Shown: positions 13,331-25,837, counted from the first letter of the stretch. The stretch is 64,000 nt of DNA from Hydractinia symbiolongicarpus (GCF_029227915.1 NC_079876.1:8372001-8436000), one strand, 5' to 3'. Made by a program: numbers and translations. The notes: generated from the sequence alone by a model not told the origin.

Positions 13331-15767
13331 TCGTTCGGGAAATGAGTTTACTCCCTGGGTACTTTCTTTGTATACTTTTGGTTATACGGGCAGAGTCCAG
13401 GGTTTACGGGAAATGGCGGGTTTTCGTTTGCTGGCGATTAAATTTCTTTTATTCAGCGTTTCATCAAAAATGAAAACATTTTTAAAAACAACAAGACTCA
13501 TGGGCTTTAGTGGTGAAATAATAATTAAAAAAGCGTTCGGGAAATGAGTTTACACCCTGGGTACTTTCTTATTATACTTTTGACTATACGGGCCGAGTCC
13601 GAGATTTACGGGAAATCGCAGGTTTTCGTCTGCCGGCGATTAAACTTCTTTCATTCAGCGTCTCATCAAAAATGAAAACATTTTTGAAAACTACAAGTCT
13701 CATGCGTTTTAGTGGTGAAAATATAATTTAAAAAATCCTTCGGGAAATGAGTTTACTCCCTGGGTACTTTCATTGTATACTTTTGACTATACGGGCCGAG
13801 TCCGGGATTTACGGGAAGTTGCGGGTTTTCGTTTGCCGGCGATTAAACTTCTTTCATTCAGCGTCTCTTCAAAAATGAAAACATTTTTAAAAACTACAAG
13901 TCTCATGCGTTTTAGTGGTGAAAAAATAATTTAAAAAATCGTTCGGGAAATGAGTTTACTCCCTGGGTACTTTCTTTGTACTCTTTTGATTATACGGACC
14001 GAGTCCGGGGTTTACGGGAAATGGCGGGTTTTCGTTTGCCGGCGATTAAACTTCTTTTATTCAGCGTCTCATCAAAAATAAAAACATTTTTGAAAACTAC
14101 AAGTCTCATGCGTTTTAGTGGTGAAAAGATAATTTAAAAAATCGTTTTGGAAATGAGTTTACTCACAGGGTACTTTCCTTGTATACATTCGACTATACCG
14201 GCCAAGCCCGGGATTTACGGGAAATCGCGGGTTTTCGTTTGCCGGCGATTAAACTTCTTTTATTCAGCGTCTCATCAAAAATGAAAACATTTTTGAAAAC
14301 TACAAGTCTCATGCGTTTTAGTGGTGAAAAAATAAATTACAAAATCGCTTTCAGGAAATGAGTTTACTCCCTGGGTACTATCTTTGTGTACTTTTGACTA
14401 TACAGGCTAAGCCCGGGATTTACGGGAAATCTCGGGTTTTCGTTTGCCGGCGATTAAACCTCTTTCATTAAGCGTCTCATCAAAAATGAAAACATTTTTG
14501 CAAACTACAAGTCTCATGGGCTTTAGTGGTGAAATAATAATTTAAAAAATCGTTCGGGAAATGAGCTTACACCCGGGGTACTTTCTTTGTATGCTTTTGG
14601 TTATACGGGCCGAGTCCAGGGTTTACGGGAAATGGCGGGTTTTCGTTTGCTGGCGATTAAATTTCTTTTATTCAGCGTCTCATCAAAAATGAAAACATTT
14701 TTAAAAACAACAAGACTCATGGGCTTTAGTGGTGAAATAATAATTAAAAAAATCGGTCGGGAAATGAGTTTACACCCTGGGTACTTTCTTATTATACTTT
14801 TGACTATACGGGCCGAGTCCGGGATTTACGGGAAATCGCAGGTTTTCGTCTGCCGGCGATTAAACTTCTTTCATTCAGCGTCTCATCAAAAATGAAAACA
14901 TTTTTGAAAACTACAAGTCTCATGCGTTTTAGTGGTGAAAATATAATTTAAAAAATCCTTCGGGAAATGAGTTTACTCCCTGGGTACTTTCATTGTATAC
15001 TTTTGACTATACGGGCCGAGTCCGGGATTTACGGGAAGTTGCGGGTTTTCGTTTGCCGGCGATTAAACTTCTTTCATTCAGCGTCTCTTCAAAAATGAAA
15101 ACATTTTTGAAAACTACAAGTCTCATGCGTTTTAGTGGTGAAAAAATAATTTAAAAAATCGTTCGGGAAATGAGTTTACTCCCTGGGTACTTTCTTTGTA
15201 TACTTTTGATTATACGGACCGAGTCCGGGGTTTACGGGAAATGGCGGGTTTTCGTTTGCCGGCGATTAAACTTCTTTTATTCAGCGTCTCATCAAAAATA
15301 AAAACATTTTTGAAAACTACAAGTCTCATGCGTTTTAGTGGTGAAAAGATAATTTAAAAAATCGTTTTGGAAATGAGTTTACTCACAGGGTACTTTCCTT
15401 GTATACATTCGACTATACCGGCCAAGCCCGGGATTTACGGGAAATCGCGGGTTTTCGTTTGCCGGCGATTAAACCACTTTCATTAAGCGTCTCATCAAAA
15501 ATGAAAACATTTCTGAAAACTACAAGTCTCATGCGTTTTAGTGGTGAAAAAATAATTTAAAAAATCGTTCGGGAAATGAGTTTACTCCCTGGGTACTTTC
15601 TTTGTATACTTTTGACTATACGGGCCGAGTCCGGGATTTACGGGAAATCGCGGGTTTTCGTTTGCCGGCGATTAAACCACTTTCATTAAGCGTCTCATCA
15701 AAAATGAAAACATTTCTGAAAACTACAAGTCTCATGCGTTTTAGTGGTGAAAAAATAATTTTAAAAA
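13331..15767 (+). repeat. 1219-1220-bp six-monomer tandem duplication
   Basis: The segments from 13331 and from 14550 share the GGTTATACGGG opener, a TTCATTGTATAC monomer (about 13770 and 14990), GATTATACGGACCGAG (about 13988 and 15208) and ATACCGGCCAAGCCC (about 14194 and 15414). Small indels change the shift from 1219 to 1220. Matching stops near 14240/15460, where one copy continues TTAAACTTCTTTTATT and the other TTAAACCACTTTCATT. The last monomer, 15565-15767, repeats the right half of its neighbour. Confidence 0.84.
15622..15654 (+). other. Four phased GGG runs (long-loop G-quadruplex-like motif), example copy
   Basis: GGG runs lie at 15622-15624, 15633-15635, 15642-15644 and 15652-15654, spaced 11, 9 and 10 bp with intervening stretches of 8, 6 and 7 nt. 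This just exceeds the usual 7-nt loop limit for predicted quadruplexes but fits relaxed definitions. Each run is preceded by C, so CGGG is repeated about once per helical turn. Monomers with CGCAGG lack the fourth run and those with TCCAGG lack the second. Folding is not shown by sequence alone. Confidence 0.7.
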
Positions 15768-18700
15768 TCGTTCGGGAAATGAGTTTACTCCCTGGGTACT
15801 TTCTTTGTATACTTTTGACTATACGGGCCGAGTCCGGGATTTACGGGAAATCGCGGGTTTTCGTTTGCCGGCGATTAAACTTCTTTTATTCAGTGTCTCA
15901 TTAAAAATGAAAACATTTTTAAAAACTACAAGTCTCATGGGCTTTTGTGGTGAAATAATAATTCAAAAAATCGTTTGGGAAGTTACTTTACTCCCTGGGT
16001 ACTTTCTTTGTATACTTTTGACTATACGGGCCGAGTCCGGGATTTACGGGAAATCGCAGGTTTTCGTTTGCCGGCGATTAAACTTCTTTTATTCAGCGTC
16101 TCATCAAAAATGAAAACATTTTTGAAAACTACAAGTCTCATGCGTTTTAGTGGTGAAAAAATAAATTACAAAAATCGCTTTCAGGAAATGAGTTTACTCC
16201 CTGGGTACTATCTTTGTATACTTTTGACTATACAGGCTAAGCCCGGGATTTACGGGAAATCTCGGGTTTTCGTTTGCCGGCGATTAAACCTCTTTCATTA
16301 AGCGTCTCATCAAAAATGAAAACATTTTTGCAAACTACAAGTCTCATGCGTTTTAGTGTTGAAAAAATAAATTAAAAAATCGTTCTGGAGATGAGTTTAC
16401 TCACAGGGTACTTTCTTTGTATACATTCGACTATACGGGCCAAGCCCGGGATTTACGGGAAATGGCGGGTTTTGATTTGCCGGCGATTAAACCTCTTTCA
16501 TTAAGCGTCTCATCAAAAATGAAAACATTTTTGAAAACTACAAGTCTCATGCGTTTTAGTGGTGAAAAAAAAATTTAAAAAATCGTTCGGGTAATGAGTT
16601 TACTCCCTGGGTACTTTATTTGTATACATTCGACTATACGGGCCAAGCCCGGGATTTACGGGAAATCGGGGGATTTCGTTTGCCGGCGATTAAACCTCTT
16701 TTATTAAACGTCTCATCAAAAATGAAAACATTTTTGAAAACTGCAAGTCTCATGCGTTTTAGTGGTGAAAAGATAATTGAAAAAATCGTTTCGGAAATAA
16801 GTTTACTCCCTGGGTACTTTCTTTGTTTACTTTTGACTATACGGGCCGAGTCCAGGATTTACGGGAAGTCGCGGGTTTTCGTTTGCCGGCAATTAAACTT
16901 CTTTTATTCAGCGTCTCATCAAAAATGAAAACATTTTTAAAAACTACAAGTCTCATGGGCTTTAGTGGTGAAATAATAATTTAAAAAATCGTTCGGGAAA
17001 TGAGTTTACACCCCGGGTACTTTCTTTGTATACTTTTGACTATACGGGCCGAGTCCGGGATTTACGGTAAATCGCAGGTTTTTGTTTGCCGGCGATTAAA
17101 CTTCTTTTATTCAGCGTCTCATCAAAAATGAAAATATTTTTAAATACTACAAGTCTCATGGGCTTTAGTGGTGAAATAATAATTTAAAAAATAGTTCGGG
17201 AAATGAGTTTACACCCTTGGCACTTTCTTTGTATACTTTTGACTATACGGGCCGAGTCCGGGATTTACTGGAAATCGCAGGTTTTCGTTTGCCGGCGATT
17301 AAACTTCTTTTATTCAGCGTCTCATCAAAAATGAAAACATTTTCAAAAACTACAAGTCTTATGCGTTTTAGTGATGAAAAAATAATTTAAAAAATCGTTC
17401 TGGAAATGAGTTTACTCCCTGGGTACTATCTTTGTATACTTTTGACTATACGGGCCAAGCCCGGGATTTACGGGAAATCTCGGGTTTTCGTTTGCCGGCG
17501 ATTAAACCTCTTTCATTAAGCGTCTCATCAAAAATGAAAACATTTTTGAAAACTACAAGTCTCATGCGTTTTAGTGTTGAAAAAATAAATTAAGAAATCG
17601 TTCTGGAAATGAGTTTACTCACAGGGTACTTTCTTTGTATACATTCGACTATACGGGCCAAGCCCGTGATTTGCGGGAAATCGCGGGTTTTCGTTTGCCG
17701 GCGATTAAACAACTTTCATGAAGCGTCTCATCAAAAATGAAAACATTTCTGAAAACTACAAGTCTCATGCGTTTTAGTGGTGAAAATTAATTTAAAATAT
17801 CGTTTATGAAATGAGTTTACTCCCTGGGTACTTTCTTTGTATACTTTTGACTATACGGGCCAAGTCTGGGATTTACGGGAAGACGCGGGTTTTCGTTTGC
17901 CGGCAATTAAACTTCTTTTATTCAGCGTCTCATCAAAAATGAAAACATTTTTAAAAACTACAAGTCTCATGCGTTTTAGTGGTAAAAAAAAATTTAAAAA
18001 ATCGTTCGGGAAATGCGTTTACTCCCTGGGTACTTTCTTTGTATACTTTTGACTATACGGGCCGAGTCCGGGATTTACGGGAAGTCACGGGTTTACGTTT
18101 GCCGGCGATTAAACTTCTTTTATTCAGCGTCTCATCAAAAATGAAAATATTTTTAAATACTACAAGTCTCATGGGCTTTAGTGGTGAAATAATAATTTAA
18201 AAAATCGTTCAGGAAATGAGTTTACACCCTGGGTACTTTCTTTGTATACTTTTGACTATACGGGCCGAGTCCGGGATTTACGGGAAGTCGCGGGTTTTCG
18301 TTTGCCGGCGATTAAACTTCTTTTATTCAGCGTCTCATCAAAAATGAAAATATTTTTAAATACTGCAAGTCTCATGGGCTTTAGTGGTGAAATAATAATT
18401 TAAAAATTAGTTCGGGAAATAAGTTTACACCCTTGGTACTTTCTTTGTATACTTTTGACTATACGGGCCGAGTCCGGGATTTACGGGAAATCGCAGGTTT
18501 TCGTTTGCCGGCGATTAAACTTCTTTTATTTAGCGTCTCATCAAAAATGAAAACATTTTTAAAAACTACAAGTTTTATGCGTTTTAGTGGTGAAAAAATA
18601 ATTTAAAAAATCTTTCTGGAAATGAGTTTACTCACAGGGTACTTTCTTTGTATACATTCGACTATACGGGCCAAGCCCGTGATTTACGGGAAATCGCGGG

Positions 18701-20029
18701 TTTTCGTTTGCCGGCGATTAAACAACTTTCATTAAGCGTCTCATCAAAAATGAAAACATTTCTGAAAACTACAAGTCTCATGCGTTTTAGTGGTGAAAAT
18801 TAATTTAAAATATCGTTTGGGAAATGAGTTTACTCCCTGGGTACTTTCTTTGTATACTTTTGACTATACGGGCCGAGTCCGGGATTTACGGGAAGTCGCG
18901 GGTTTTCGTTTGCCGGCGATTAAACTTCTTTTATTCAGCGTCTCATCAAGAATGAAAATATTTTTAAATACTACAAGTCTCATGGGCTTTAGTGGTGAAA
19001 TAATAATTTAAAAAATCGTTCGGGAAATGAGTTTACACCCTGGGTACTTTCTTTGTATACTTTTGACTATACGGGCCGAGTCCGGGATTTACGGGAAATC
19101 GCAGGTTTTCGTTTGCCGGCGATTAAACTTCTTTTATTCAGCGTCTCATCAAAAATGAAAATATTTTTAAATACTACAAGTCTCATGGGCTTTAGTGGTG
19201 AAATAATAATTTAAAAATTCGTTCGGGAAATGAGTTTACACCCTGGTTACTTTCTTTGTATACTTTTGACTATACGGGCCGAGTCCGGGATTTACGGGAA
19301 ATCGCAGGTTTTCGTTTGCGGGCGATTAAACTTCTTTTATTTAGCGTCTCATCAAAAATGAAAACATTTTTGAAAACTACAAGTCTCATGCGATTTAGTG
19401 GTGAAAAAATAATTTAAAAAATCGTTCGGGAAATGAGTTTACTCCCTGGGTACTTTCTTTGTATACTTTTGACTATGCGCGCCGAGTCCGGGGTTTACGG
19501 GAAATGGCGGGTTTTCGTTTGCCGGCGATTAAACTTCTTTCATTCAGCGTCTCATCAAAAATGAAAACATTTTTGAAAACTACAAGTCTCAAGCGTTTTA
19601 GTGGTGAAAAGATAATATAAAAAATCGATTTGGAAATGAGTTTACTCACAGGGTACTTTCTTTGTATACATTCGACTATACGGGCCAAGCCCGGGATTTA
19701 CGGGAAATCGCGGGTTTTCGTTTGCCGGCGATTAAACCACTTTTATTAAGCGTCTCATCAAAAATGAAAACATTTCTGAAAACTACAAGTCTCATGCGTT
19801 TTAGTGGTGAAAAAATAATTTAAAAATTCGTTCGGGAAATGAGTTTACTCACAGGGTACTTTCTTTGTATACATTCGACTATACGGGCCAAGCCCGGGAT
19901 TTACGGGAAATCGCGGGTTTTCGTTTGCCGGCGATTAAACAACTTTCATTAAGCGTCTCATCAAAAATGAAAACATTTCTGAAAACTACAAGTCTCATGC
20001 GTTTTAGTGGTGAAAATTAATTTAAAAAA
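15768..20029 (+). repeat. Heterogeneous monomers without a clear long period
   Basis: About 21 monomers in mixed order. Several classes appear here or become frequent: GAAAATATTTTTAAATAC (from about 17130), GAAGACGCGGG (17880), TTAATTTAAAATATCG (17790 and 18800), and CACAGGG / ACATTCGAC / CCAAGCCCG monomers. Several monomers read through the boundary without the usual TAA because of single changes, for example ATAATTCAAAAAATCG near 15960. Nothing other than satellite is seen. Confidence 0.8.
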
Positions 20030-20435
20030 TCGTTCGGGAAATGAGTTTACTCCCTGGGTACTTTCTTTGTATACTTTTGACTATACGGGCCGAGTCCGGT
20101 ATTTACTGGAAGTCGCGGGTTTTCGTTTGCCGGCAATTAAACTTCTTTTATTCAGCGTCTCATCAAAAATGAAAACATTTTTAAAAACTACAAGTCTCAT
20201 GGGCTTTAGTGGTGAAATAATAATTTAAAAAATCGTTCGAGAAATGAGTTTACACCCCGGGTACTTTCTTTGTATACTTTTGACTATACGGGCCGAGTCC
20301 GGGATTTACGGGAAATCGCAGGTTTTCGTTTCCCGGCGATTAAACTTCTTTTAAGCAGCGTCTCATCAAAAATGAAAACATTTTTGAAAACTACAAGTCT
20401 CATGCGTTTTAGTGGTGAAAAAATAATTTAAAAAA
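20030..20435 (+). repeat. Two-monomer segment repeated 3575 bp downstream
   Basis: This dimer carries the uncommon CCGGTATTTACTGGAAG and TTCCCGGCGATTAAACTTC followed by TTTTAAGCAGCG. The same combination occurs at about 23605-24010 with few differences. It marks one edge of the duplicated block that follows. Confidence 0.8.
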
Positions 20436-20638
20436 TCGTTCGGGAAATGAGTTTACTCCCTGGGTACTTTCTTTGTATACTTTTGACTATACGGGCCGAG
20501 TCCGGGATTTACGGGAAATCGCAGGTTTTCGTTTGCCGGCGATTAAACTTCTTTTATTCAGCGTCTCATCAAAAATGAAAACATTTTTGAAAACTACAAG
20601 TCTCATGCGTTTTAGTGGTGAAAAAATAATTTAAAAAA
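20436..20638 (+). repeat. Representative 203-bp satellite monomer
   Basis: A good reference copy, close to the majority sequence. In order it contains TCGTTCGGGAAATGAG (1-16), the CTCCCTGGG segment (21-29), the palindrome GTATAC (40-45), a GC-rich core (51-110, about 55% GC by hand count) with GGG runs and GCCGGC, the TTCTTTTATTCAGCG segment (about 114-128), the inverted repeat at 134-155, the CAAGTCTCATGCG segment, and a terminal block of A/T only. Outside the core it is about 31% GC. This copy reads CGCAGG at 85-90, so it lacks the fourth GGG run that other copies have. Confidence 0.93.
20569..20590 (+). other. Perfect inverted repeat (9-bp arms, 4-nt spacer) in the representative monomer
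   Basis: The arms are TCAAAAATG and CATTTTTGA, separated by AAAA. The arms are exact reverse complements and could extrude as a small AT-rich hairpin. The element occurs at monomer positions 134-155 throughout the array. The left arm is nearly invariant, whereas the right arm varies between subfamilies. Short dyad symmetries are common in centromeric satellites in general; any role here is inferred. Confidence 0.85.
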
Positions 20639-23500
20639 TCGTTCGGGAAATGAGTTTACTCCCTGGGTACTTTCTTTGTATACTTTTGACTATACGGGCT
20701 GAGTCCGGGATTTACGGGAAGTCGCGGTTTTTCGTTTGCCGGCGATTAAACTTCTTTTATTCAGCGTCTCATCAAAAATGAAAATATTTTTAAATACTAC
20801 AAGTCTCATGCGTTTTAGTGGTGAAAAAATAATTTAAAAATTCGTTCGGGAAATGAGTTTACTCACAGGGTACTTTCCTTGTATACATTCGACTATACGG
20901 ACCGAGTCCGGGGTTTACGGGAAATGGCGGGTTTTCGTTTGCCGGCGATTAAACTTCTTTTATTCAGCGTCTCATCAAAAATAAAAACATTTTTGAAAAC
21001 TGCAAGTCTCATGCGTTTTAGTGGTGAAAAGATAATTTAAAAAATCGTTTTGGAAATGAGTTTACTCACAGGGTACTTTCTTTGTATACATTCGAATATA
21101 CCGGCAAGCCTGGGATTTACAGGAAATCGCGGGTTTTAGTTTGCCGACGATTAAACCATTTTCATTAAGCGTCTCATCAAAAATGAAAACATTTCTGAAA
21201 ACTACAAGTCTCATGTGTTTTAGTGGTGAAAAAATAATTTAAAAAATCGTTCAGGAAATGAGTTTACTCCCTGGGTACTTTCTTTGTATACTTTTGACTA
21301 CACGGGTCGAGTCCAGGATTTACGGGAAATCGCGGGTTTTCTTTTGCCGGCGATTAAACTTCTTTTATTCAGCGTCTCATCAAAAATGAAAACATTTTTG
21401 AAAACTACAAGTCTCATGGGCTTTTGTGGTGAAACAATAATTCAAAAAATCGTTTGGGAAATTAGTTTACTCCCTGGGTACTTTCTTTCTATACTTTTGA
21501 CTATACGGGCCGAGTCCGGGATTTACGGGAAATCGCAGGTTTTCGTTTGCCGGCGATTAAACTTCTTTTATTCAGCGTCTCATCAAAAATGAAAACATTT
21601 TTGAAAACTACAAGTCTCATGCGTTTTAGTGGTGAAAAAAGAAATTAAAAAATCGCTTTCAGGAAATGAGTTTACTCCCTGGGTACTATCTTTGTATACT
21701 TTTGACTATACGGGCCAAGCCCGGGATTTACGGGAAATCTCGGGTTTTCGTTTGCAGGCGATTAAACCTCTTTCATTAAGCGTCTCATCAAAAATGAAAA
21801 CATTTTTGAAAACTACAAGTCTCATGCGTTTTAGTGTTGAAAAAATAAATTAAAAAATCGTTCTGGAAATGAGTTTACTCACAGGGTACTTTCTTTGTAT
21901 ACATTCGACTATACGGGCCAAGCCCGGGATTTACGGGAAATCGCGGGTTTTGATTTGCCGGCGATTAAACCTCTTTCATTAAGCGTCTCATCAAAAATGA
22001 AAACATTTTTGAAAACTACAAGTCTCATGCGTTTTAGTGGTGAAAAAAAAATTTAAAAAATCGTTCGGGAAATGAGTTTACTCCCTGGGTACTTTCTTTG
22101 TATACATTCGACTATACGGGCCAAGCCCGGGATTTACGGGAAATCGCGGGATTTCGTTTGCCGGCGATTAAACCTCTTTTATTAAGCGTCTCATCAAAAA
22201 TGAAAACATTTTTGAAAACTGCAAGTCTCATGCGTTTTAGTGGTGAAAAGATAATTGAAAAAATCGTTTCGGAAATGAGTTTACTCACAAGGTACTTTCT
22301 TTGTATACATTCGACTATACGGGCCAAGCCCGGGATTTACGGGAAATCGCGGGTTTTCGTTTGCCGGCGAGTTAACAACTTTCATTAAGCGTCTCATCAA
22401 AAATGAAAACATTTCTGAAAACTACAAGTCTCATGCGTTTTAGTGGTGAAAATTAATTTAAAAAATCGTTCGGGACATGAGTTTACTCCCCGGGTACTTT
22501 CTTTGTATACTTTTGACTATACGGGCCAAGCCCGGGATTTACGGGAAATCTCGGGTTTTCGTTTGCAGGCGATTAAACCTCTTTAAAAAATAGTTCGGGA
22601 AATGAGTTTACTCCCTGGGTACTTTCTTTGTATACCTTTGACTATACGGGCCGAGTCCGGGATTTACGGGAAGTCGCGGGTTTTCGTTTGCCGGCAATTA
22701 AACTTCTTTTATTCAGCGTCTCATCAAAAATGAAAACATTTTTGAAAACTACAAGTCTCATGCGTTTTAGTGGTGAAAAAATAATTTAAAAAATCGTTCG
22801 GGAAATGAGTTTACTCCCTGGGTACTTTCTTTGTATACTTTTGACTATACGGGCTGAGTCCGGGATTTACAAGAAGTCGCGGGTTTTCGTTTGCCGGTGA
22901 TTAACCTTCTTTTATTCAGCGTCTCATCAAAAATGAAAATATTTTTAAATACTACATGTCTCATGGGCTTTAGTGGTGAAATAATAATTTAAAAAATAGT
23001 TCGGGAAATGAGTTTACTCCCTGGGTACTTTCTTTGTATACTTTTGACTATACGGGCCAAGCCCGGGATTTACGGGAAATCTCGGGTTTTCGTTTGCAGG
23101 CGATTAAACCTCTTTCATTAAGCGTCTCATCAAAAATGAAAACATTTTTGAAAACTACAAGTCTCATGCGTTTTAGTGTTGAAAAAATAAATTAAAAAAT
23201 CGTTCTGGAAATGAGTTTACTCACAGGGTACTTTCTTTGTATACATTCGACTTTACGGGCCATGCCCGGGATTTACGGGAAATCGCGGGTTTTGATTTGC
23301 CGGCGATTAAACCTCTTTCATTAAGCGTCTCATCAAAAATGAAAACATTTTTGAAAACTACAAGTCTCATGCGTTTTAGTGGTGAAAAAAAAATTTAAAA
23401 AATCGTTCGGGAAATGAGTTTACTCCCTGGGTACTTTCTTTGTATACATTCGACTATACGGGCCAAGCCCGGGATTTACGGGAAATCGCGGGATTTCGTT
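20639..23500 (+). repeat. About 20-monomer block, first copy
   Basis: Matches the segment starting at 24619 with a shift of 3980 bp up to about 22490. After a local 78-bp deletion (monomer 22466-22590) the shift becomes about 4060 bp (22853 aligns with 26912). Shared rare features include GGGCTGAGTCCGGG, ATACCGGCAAGCCTGGG (one base missing), GAAAAAAGAAATTAAAAAATCG, GGGATTTCGTTTGCC, GGCGAGTTAACAAC and CTACATGTCTCATGGG (ACCACATG in the second copy). Confidence 0.84.
22466..22590 (+). repeat. 125-bp truncated monomer (78-bp internal deletion)
   Basis: The sequence runs from TTAAACCTCTTT directly into AAAAAATAGTTCGGG. It lacks the rest of the TTCATTAAGCG segment, the whole inverted repeat and the CAAGTCTCATG segment. 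The two parent sequences share TTT at the joint, so a short-microhomology deletion is plausible. It is the only monomer of this length noticed in the window. Confidence 0.9.
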
Positions 23501-24618
23501 TGCCGGCGATTAAACAACTTTCATTAAGCGTCTCATCAAAAATGAAAACATTTCTGAAAACTACAAGTCTCATGCGTTTTAGTGGTGAAAATTAATTTAA
23601 AAAATCGTTCGGGAAATGAGTTTACTCCCTGGGTACTTTCTTTGTATACTTTTGACTATACGGGCCGAGTCCGGTATTTACTGGAAGTCGCGGGTTTTCG
23701 TTTGCCGGCAATTAAACTTCTTTTATTCAGCGTCTCATCAAACATGAAAACATTTTTAAAAACTACAAGTCTCATGGGCTTTAGTGGTGAAATAATAATT
23801 TAAAAAATCGTTCGAGAAACGAGTTTACACCCCGGGTACTTTCTTTGTATACTTTTGACTATACGGGCCGAGTCCGGGATTTACGGGAAATCGCAGGTTT
23901 TCGTTTCCCGGCGATTAAACTTCTTTTAAGCAGCGTCTCATCAAAAATGAAAACATTTTCGAAAACTACAAGTCTCATGCGTTTTAGTGGTGAAAAAATA
24001 ATTTAAAAAATCGTTCGGGAAATGAGTTTACTACCTGGGTACTTTCTTTGTATACTTTTGACTATACGGGCTGAGTCCGGGATTTACGGGAAGTCGCGGG
24101 TTTTCGTTTGCCGGCGATTAAACAACTTTCATTAAGCGTCTCATCAAAAATGAAAACATTTCTGAAAACTACAAGTCTCATGCGTTTTAGTGGTGAAAAT
24201 TAATTTAAAAAATCGTTCGGGAAATGAGTTTACTCCCTGGGTACTTTCTTTGTATACCTTTGACTATACGGGCCGAGTCCGGGATTTACGGGAATTCGCG
24301 GGTTTTCGTTTGCCGGCAATTAAACTTCTTTTATTCAGCGTCTCATCAAAAATGAAAACATTTTTAAAAACTACAAGTCTCATGGGCTTTAGTGGTGAAA
24401 TAATAATTTAAAAAATCGTTCGGGAAATGAGTTTACACCCCGGGTACTTTCTTTGTATACCTTTGACTATACGGGCCGAGTCCGGGATTTACGGGAAATC
24501 GCAGGTTTTCGTTTGCCGGCGATTAAACTTCTTTTATTCAGCGTCTCATCAAAAATGAAAACATTTTTGAAAACTACAAGTCTCATGCGTTTTAGTGGTG
24601 AAAAAATAATTTAAAAAA
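23501..24618 (+). repeat. Spacer monomers between the two 20-monomer copies
   Basis: Includes the second copy of the 20030 dimer (about 23605-24010) and a GAATTCGCGGG monomer with TATACCTTTGAC near 24250. CTTTGAC in place of TTTTGAC also occurs at 22630 and 24465. Confidence 0.75.
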
Positions 24619-25837
24619 TCGTTCGGGAAATGAGTTTACTCCCTGGGTACTTTCTTTGTATACTTTTGACTATACGGGCTGAGTCCGGGATTTACGGGAA
24701 GTCGCGGTTTTTCGTTTGCCGGCGATTAAACTTCTTTTATTCAGCGTCTCATCAAAAATGAAAATATTTTTAAATACTACAAGTCTCATGCGTTTTAGTG
24801 GTGAAAAAATAATTTAAAAATTCGTTCGGGAAATGAGTTTACTCACAGGGTACTTTCTTTGTATACATTCGACTATACGGACCGAGTCCGGGGTTTACGG
24901 GAAATGGCGGGTTTTCGTTTGCCGGCGATTAAACTTCTTTTATTCAGCGTCTCATCAAAAATAAAAACATTTTTGAAAACTGCAAGTCTCATGCGTTTTA
25001 GTGGTGAAAAGATAATTTAAAAAATCGTTTTGGAAATGAGTTTACTCACAGGGTACTTTCTTTGTATACATTCGAATATACCGGCAAGCCTGGGATTTAC
25101 TGGAAATCGCGGGTTTTAGTTTGCCGACGATTAAACCAATTTCATTAAGCGTCTCATCAAAAATGAAAACATTTCTGAAAACTACAAGTCTCATGTGTTT
25201 TAGTGGTGAAAAAATAATTTAAAAAATCGTTCGGGAAATGAGTTTACTCCCTGGGTACTTTCTTTGTATACTTTTGACTACACGGGCCGAGTCCAGGATT
25301 TACGGGAAATCGCGGGTTTTCGTTTGCCGGCGATTAAACTTCTTTTATTCAGCGTCTCATCAAAAATGAAAACATTTTTGAAAACTACAAGTCTCATGAG
25401 CTTTTGTGGTGAAATAATAATTCAAAAAATCGTTTGGGAAATTAGTTTACTCCCTGGGTACTTTCTTTCTATACTTTTGACTATACGGGCCGAGTCCGGG
25501 ATTTACGGGAAATCGCAGGTTTTCGTTTGCCGGCGATTAAACTTCTTTTATTCAGCGTCTCATCAAAAATGAAAACATTTTTGAAAACTACAAGTCTCAT
25601 GCGTTTTAGTGGTGAAAAAAGAAATTAAAAAATCGCTTTCAGGAAATGAGTTTACTCCCTGGGTACTATCTTTGTATACTTTTGACTATACGGGCCAAGC
25701 CCGGGATTTACGGGAAATCTCGGGTTTTCGTTTGCAGGCGATTAAACCTCTTTCATTAAGCGTCTCATCAAAAATGAAAACATTTTTGAAAACTACAAGT
25801 CTCATGCGTTTTAGTGTTGAAAAAATAAATTAAAAAA
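24619..25837 (+). repeat. About 20-monomer block, second copy (first part)
   Basis: Nearly identical to 20639-21857 at a 3980-bp offset. By eye the differences are isolated substitutions, for example TACAGGAAATCG against TACTGGAAATCG, CCATTTTCATT against CCAATTTCATT, and TTTTCTTTTGCC against TTTTCGTTTGCC. Confidence 0.85.

Noticed and set aside
20475-20480. GTATAC and GCCGGC palindromes as protein-binding operators
   Set aside because: They occur once per monomer because they are part of the repeat; nothing nearby could be regulated. They are useful only as predicted 203-bp ladder restriction sites.
20560-20580. Hammerhead ribozyme core on the minus strand (TTGATGAGACGCTGAA)
   Set aside because: The required CTGATGA is TTGATGA, and the stretch before GAA cannot form stem II. 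The plus-strand GTGATGA followed by TTTGAAA in some copies also lacks the essential C.
20436-20638. CENP-B box in the monomer
   Set aside because: I compared the TTCG-containing and CGGG-containing stretches on both strands with the NTTCGNNNNANNCGGGN pattern. The closest stretches (GTTCGGGAAATGAG and ACGGGAAATCGCGGG) miss essential positions.
22466-22590. Insertion of foreign sequence at the irregular monomer
   Set aside because: Both sides of the joint are normal monomer sequence; the irregularity is a deletion only.
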